Source: Bacteroidota bacterium (GTDB taxonomy: Bacteria; Bacteroidota; Ignavibacteria; Kapaibacteriales; UBA2268). Taken from it: 15,498 nt of DNA. Below the pieces are notes generated by a model that was not told the DNA's origin, did no database searches, and saw nothing but the letters and a program-made list of their open reading frames with translations. A program made the position numbers and the translations under genes. Shown here piece by piece: positions 14,184-15,498 of the stretch. Position 1 is the stretch's first letter, and every line of letters begins with the position of its first letter. The DNA lies in assembly GCA_024280675.1 (NCBI GenBank), contig JAJRPT010000073.1, forward strand, positions 1 through 15,498, written 5' to 3'.

Positions 14184-14557
14184 AGGATTTGATTATTGAA
14201 GGTTCTAAAACCAAACCTTATGTTAAGTTTATAAGCGACAAGGCACGTCTTGAAATCGGTGGTGAGTCATATCCAGAAAATGCAATGGAATTCTACAAAC
14301 CAATAGGGCAATGGCTGGCTACATTCTTATCTGAAAATACTGAAAAGGAAATTACATTTACTTTCAAGATGATATATTTTAATACAAGCTCCTCAAAGGC
14401 GATACTTGATTTGCTCGACCAACTAGAATCGCATCATAAATCTGGTGGGCGAGTGAAATTGCTTTGGCTATTTGAGGAAGATGACGAGGACATCGAAGAA
14501 AGTGGTGAAGAGTTCTTGGATGGATTAAGCATTAACTATTCAATCGAGTCATATTAG
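14180..14557 (+). CDS. SiaC-like phosphoswitch protein (DUF1987)
   Basis: 125-residue cytosolic protein of the SiaC/DUF1987 family, the phosphorylated partner of SiaB kinases; in P. aeruginosa unphosphorylated SiaC activates the diguanylate cyclase SiaD and so biofilm/aggregation. Family signatures are ESYPENAMEFYKPIGQWL (29-46) and YFNTSSSKAILDLLDQL (66-82), with T69 in the position of the phosphorylated Thr. They are followed by VKLLWLFEEDDEDIEESGEEF (92-112), typical of the acidic C-terminal strand and loop. The start overlaps siaB by four bases. No diguanylate cyclase, PP2C phosphatase or sensor gene follows; the next gene is convergent. The output of this switch here is therefore unknown. 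Confidence 0.88.
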   Translation: MKDLIIEGSKTKPYVKFISDKARLEIGGESYPENAMEFYKPIGQWLATFLSENTEKEITFTFKMIYFNTSSSKAILDLLDQLESHHKSGGRVKLLWLFEEDDEDIEESGEEFLDGLSINYSIESY

Positions 14558-14586
14558 GCACAGGATTGTTTTGATTAAGAGGGCGG

Positions 14587-15006
14587 CTATTTTCCTATCT
14601 TCGACAAAAATGCCACAAGTGCTTTTTGTACTGCTGAGACGACTATCCCGGTGTTGAGAACAGGCCTTTCTACCTTCTTATAAAAATCACCAGCAAGACC
14701 AGTGAATGGTTTCACCACGCCAGAGATTTGTTCTACTTGCTCATTGATGTTCTTTGCCAAATCTCCAATGTTCTTTATCGGCTCGCTTGATTGTGACAGA
14801 GAAATCGTTGTTTGCTTTGTCATCTCATCAATCCCGTCAAGGCTTTTGGACATTCTTTCTTCCATCTTAGAAATATCTTTTTGCATCTGTGCAAGTCGTA
14901 AATCAAGAGACGAAATAAATGATTTAACCGAAGAGGTAAGCACAAAAGCGAGTACAACAAAGGTGGCAAGTGCAATTATCGAAAGAATCTGAATTGTTTG
15001 ATCCAT
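14587..15006 (-). CDS. Single-pass membrane coiled-coil protein (DUF948-like)
   Basis: Small protein of 139 residues from ATG 15006, with one N-terminal membrane helix (IQILSIIALATFVVLAFVLT) and a long amphipathic helical region rich in Lys, Glu, Ser and Met (coiled-coil-like), ending in a short hydrophobic segment. It resembles DUF948-type proteins often found next to YtxH genes, as here. The frame could start 15 codons earlier at GTG 15051, but that codon lies next to the 15040-15073 hairpin and would add an unusual aromatic stretch. GGAAATCAG precedes the ATG at 15006, so the shorter form is preferred. Function unknown; stress or envelope role is only inferred from the family and neighbour. 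Confidence 0.7.
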   Translation of the reverse strand: MDQTIQILSIIALATFVVLAFVLTSSVKSFISSLDLRLAQMQKDISKMEERMSKSLDGIDEMTKQTTISLSQSSEPIKNIGDLAKNINEQVEQISGVVKPFTGLAGDFYKKVERPVLNTGIVVSAVQKALVAFLSKIGK

Positions 15007-15039
15007 CTGATTTCCAAATAAAAATAAATATTGAAAGAA

Positions 15040-15073
15040 TAAGTAAGTCACTGTTTTTCAAATGACTTACTTA
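15040..15073 (-). terminator. Hairpin between the YtxH-like and DUF948-like genes
   Basis: Perfect 11-bp inverted repeat TAAGTAAGTCA/TGACTTACTTA (15040-15050 and 15063-15073) with a 12-base loop. No long T-run follows on the - strand (ATTCTTT), so it may be a weak terminator, a processing site or an mRNA stabiliser that sets different levels of the two products. Confidence 0.5.
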
Positions 15074-15105
15074 AAATTTATTAAACTAGCTAGAAAGAAA
15101 AAATC

Positions 15106-15498
15106 TTAGCGAACTTGATTTATTTCCTGACGAAAGGCATCGACCCCAGCCTTGGTTGCATCTTTTACAGCGTCCACCTTGCCAGAGACAATATTTTTAA
15201 CATCGCTTATTTTTTCGCCAACAATTTCTTTGGTTCCGCTAACTTTAGTTTTAGCATCGCTTAAGATACCGTCAGCACTTGCCAAAATATCATCTGCTTT
15301 TGATTTTGCGTCACTTATAATTTTCTCAGCTTTTTCTTTTCCCTGGTTTACCGTCGAGTTCACTGCCTGTTTTAAATCAATCTCAATGTCGGGCATGAGT
15401 TCTTGCACCTTACCAATTGCTTGGGTTGATTTATCGGCAATGTCCTTTCTCATTTCCTCACCAGTCTTCGGGGCAAGAAGCAAAGCCGTTACAGCACC
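15106..15498 (-). CDS. YtxH-like protein (5'-truncated by window end)
   Basis: The frame runs off the window: the codons before LLLAPKTGEEMR read GAVTA, giving the classical YtxH signature GAVTALLLAPKTGEE, in which a membrane helix (outside the window) leads into the Lys/Gly turn. About 130 residues remain; an internal TTG could be mistaken for a start at 15483 but is not one. The rest is a highly charged, low-complexity helix with degenerate Lys/Ala/Asp/Ile repeats (segments such as KAEKIISDAKSKADDILASA), resembling LEA-like or apolipoprotein-like helices. General stress induction is known for YtxH in Bacillus; no function is known here. It sits upstream of the DUF948-like gene on the same strand. 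Confidence 0.8.
   Translation of the reverse strand, partial: GAVTALLLAPKTGEEMRKDIADKSTQAIGKVQELMPDIEIDLKQAVNSTVNQGKEKAEKIISDAKSKADDILASADGILSDAKTKVSGTKEIVGEKISDVKNIVSGKVDAVKDATKAGVDAFRQEINQVR

Noticed and set aside
13632..14557. Anti-sigma/anti-anti-sigma (RsbW/RsbV) pair
   Set aside because: The partner has the DUF1987 motifs SYPENAMEFY and YFNTSSSK rather than a STAS domain, which fits SiaB/SiaC.

Overview
This AT-rich window looks like ordinary chromosome from an aerobically respiring, Gram-negative bacterium. The gene content suggests the Bacteroidota/Chlorobiota/Ignavibacteria/Kapabacteria neighbourhood: an outer-membrane-type PD40/OmpA lipoprotein, weak Shine-Dalgarno sites, several TTG/GTG starts, an A2-type haem-copper oxidase and a SiaB/SiaC pair. 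The placement is inferred from gene content only. There is no rRNA, tRNA, transposase, integrase or CRISPR array.

Region 1 (1-5358, + strand) is a respiratory operon: the C-terminal part of cytochrome c oxidase subunit I (cut by the window start), subunit III, subunit IV, subunit II, haem O synthase (ctaB) and a polytopic membrane protein with a C-terminal cytochrome c domain. Subunits I, III, IV and II are almost contiguous or overlapping. A purine-rich 16-bp tandem repeat separates coxB from ctaB, and a hairpin with a T-run ends the operon. Subunit II carries the CuA site, ctaB feeds haem biosynthesis, and the cytochrome c fusion is a plausible local electron carrier.

Region 2 (5359-6493) holds the terminator, a gene-poor 200-bp stretch and one unrecognised lipoprotein gene.

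Region 3 (6503-10377, - strand) reads, in transcription order: alanine racemase (cell-wall D-Ala), scpA and scpB (kleisin and partner of the SMC condensin, overlapping by one base) and an acyl-CoA dehydrogenase. A good sigma70-like promoter lies just upstream of scpA.

Region 4 (10509-13462) has a PD40 + OmpA-like lipoprotein on +, transcribed divergently from alr, convergent with a second acyl-CoA dehydrogenase on -.

Region 5 (13463-15498) has a palindrome-rich promoter region, a translationally coupled siaB-like kinase/siaC-like pair on +, and on - a single-pass coiled-coil protein and a 5'-truncated YtxH-like protein with a strong hairpin between them.

The most interesting points are the A2-type active-site motif (Glu replaced) with a rearranged cox gene order, the G9 tract at the start of coxC, the 16-bp alternating repeat next to an anomalous ctaB start, the 8-TM/cytochrome c fusion, and the isolated SiaB/SiaC switch with its operator-like upstream region. 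No single locus is clearly a new defence or mobile system.
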